From: Planctomycetaceae bacterium
GTDB lineage: Bacteria; Planctomycetota; Planctomycetia; Pirellulales; Thermoguttaceae
Length of the DNA: 7,258 bases
NCBI GenBank assembly: GCA_031261125.1
Contig: JAISJZ010000096.1
Coordinates: 1-7,258, forward strand
Reading direction: 5' to 3'
Below are positions 6,572-7,258 of the stretch, piece after piece. Both the position numbers and the translations under genes were made by a program. Position 1 is the first letter of the stretch; every line of letters begins with the position of its first letter. The notes beneath the pieces were generated by a model, which did no database searches, was not told where the DNA came from, and saw only the letters and a list, made by a program, of their open reading frames with translations.

Positions 6572-7258
6572 ATGACCACGACTATTCTTTCCCAGTTTGC
6601 CGAATTTCTCAAAGCGATTCCCGACCCGCGTTCCAAACAAGGCGTTTCGCATCCCCGTACAAACAACAATGTCGGGCATCCTCGCCCTCGTCCTGCTTGG
6701 TCTCCTCGCCCGCCAAGCCTACATCGCCCACATCGTCCGATGGGCGGCAATCTATTGGACACAACTAAAAGAACCCCTTGGATTGAAGTCCGATGCTCCG
6801 CCTAATGAAACCACTATCTCCCGCGCCTTGGCAAAACTTCCACTCGAACATTTCCGGCAAGGATTGATTGCTTTTTACCAACTCGCCCTCACCAACGAAC
6901 ACGCTAATGAACTGTTTGAAAAATATCCGATGCTTAGGCATCTTAAAACAATAACTCACCCAAAATTTGTTCAAAAAACGACGAATTTGCGTCTCTTTTA
7001 CCTTGTCAAGAGCAGTTTTATTGTTTTACGGTGCCTTACGTTCTTGACCGGCGATGCGATCTTCAATAATCGTCCGCTCTTGACAGTGCTTCAAGCCCTC
7101 GGCAAGAATTATCTTTTCTGTATTAAGGATAATCAGCCGGATATGATGAATTCGGTAACGCAAACGTTCAAGGATATTGAAGTCCGACCGCCGGATGCCG
7201 CAACGACGGCTAAAAAAAGGGCTGCGTCGTTGTCCGCAAGATTTGGATTGATACAAAG
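6572..7258 (+). pseudogene. Decayed ISAs1-family (H-repeat type) transposase, continues past the right edge
   Basis: This is a DDE transposase remnant. It starts at ATG 6572, six bases after a GGAG site, with MTTTILSQFAEFLKAIPDPR, the typical N terminus with the IPDPR motif. After QGVSHP the frame shifts at a run of four C (6653-6656); dropping one C gives HPVQTTMSGILALVLLGLLA and then an open frame to the window end. The second part holds ETTISRALAKLP and, after a junction near 6895-6910, ELFEKYPML then LTGDAIFNNRPLL and LFCIKDNQPDMM, both family hallmarks. The stretch normally between them, including the AVDGK first catalytic aspartate, is missing. A 99-bp inverted-repeat element is inserted in frame between YPML and LTGDAIF. 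The aspartate of GDA (7053-7055) is kept. The gene is almost surely inactive; the family assignment is from remembered motifs. Confidence 0.88.
6937..7035. mobile_element. 99-bp miniature inverted-repeat element (MITE) inside the transposase
   Basis: The left end GGCATCTTAAAACAATAA (6937-6954) and the reverse complement of 7018-7035, GGCACCGTAAAACAATAA, match at 16 of 18 bases. The flanks are TTA (6934-6936) and TTA (7036-7038), a 3-base target duplication. Removing the element and one TTA restores a natural transposase reading, YPML-TF-LTGDAIF. It has no coding capacity of its own and must have been moved in trans by a transposase recognising GGCA-type ends. A 3-base TNA duplication is compatible with part of the IS5 family, among others; the parent is unknown. 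Confidence 0.85.

Noticed and set aside
6377..6679. A minus-strand 100-codon frame over the transposase start
   Set aside because: It overlaps the conserved transposase N terminus in antisense, and its apparent internal repetition comes from the DNA direct repeats at 6397-6449.
7004..7085. A 10-bp inverted repeat, TGTCAAGAGC (7004-7013) and GCTCTTGACA (7076-7085)
   Set aside because: One arm is in the MITE and the other in conserved transposase coding sequence, so a shared function is unlikely; probably chance.
1..7258. CRISPR array, tRNA, rRNA or a recognisable multi-gene defence system
   Set aside because: No regularly spaced repeats, no cloverleaf or conserved rRNA segments, and no effector gene set were seen on either strand.

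Overview
The window reads as a bacterial chromosomal segment, probably from a planctomycete or a close relative. This rests on the look of the polytopic membrane protein (a type I associate with planctomycetes), a UbiA-type prenyltransferase of the kind linked to futalosine-pathway menaquinone synthesis, and weak or absent Shine-Dalgarno sites at several starts. No rRNA or other marker gene is present, so the assignment is an inference.

Layout. Positions 1-2430 hold two minus-strand genes in series: a ubiA-type polyprenyltransferase (2430 to 1516) and, 58 bases further on, an ftsK/spoIIIE DNA translocase that starts at 1457 and runs off the left edge. The short gap between them holds two 7-bp hairpins. 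One of them carries the ftsK ribosome-binding site in its loop. Divergently, a sigma70-like promoter (2471-2499) faces right into a 462-residue multi-pass membrane protein of unknown function (2556-3944). A membrane-anchored HtrA/DegS-like serine protease follows (4055-5290). A long hairpin (5344-5381) separates the protease from a convergent minus-strand gene (6281 to 5385). That gene encodes a 298-residue protein I do not recognise; it has its own consensus-like promoter, a good ribosome-binding site and clustered Cys/His/Asp residues.

The right end (about 6380-7258) is mobile DNA: a decayed ISAs1-family transposase gene that continues past the window. It carries three lesions: a one-base expansion of a C run that shifts the frame, an in-frame internal deletion that removed the first catalytic aspartate region, and a 99-bp miniature inverted-repeat element with 18-bp terminal repeats and a TTA target duplication. 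The miniature element plus its duplication adds exactly 34 codons with no stop, so the frame stays open.

How the genes fit together. UbiA (quinone side-chain attachment), FtsK (chromosome segregation at the septum), the membrane protein and HtrA (envelope protein quality control) are all membrane or envelope functions, but only ubiA-ftsK and perhaps membrane protein-htrA look co-transcribed. The unknown gene and the transposon remnant form the accessory part. No CRISPR array, tRNA, rRNA or complete defence system is visible.
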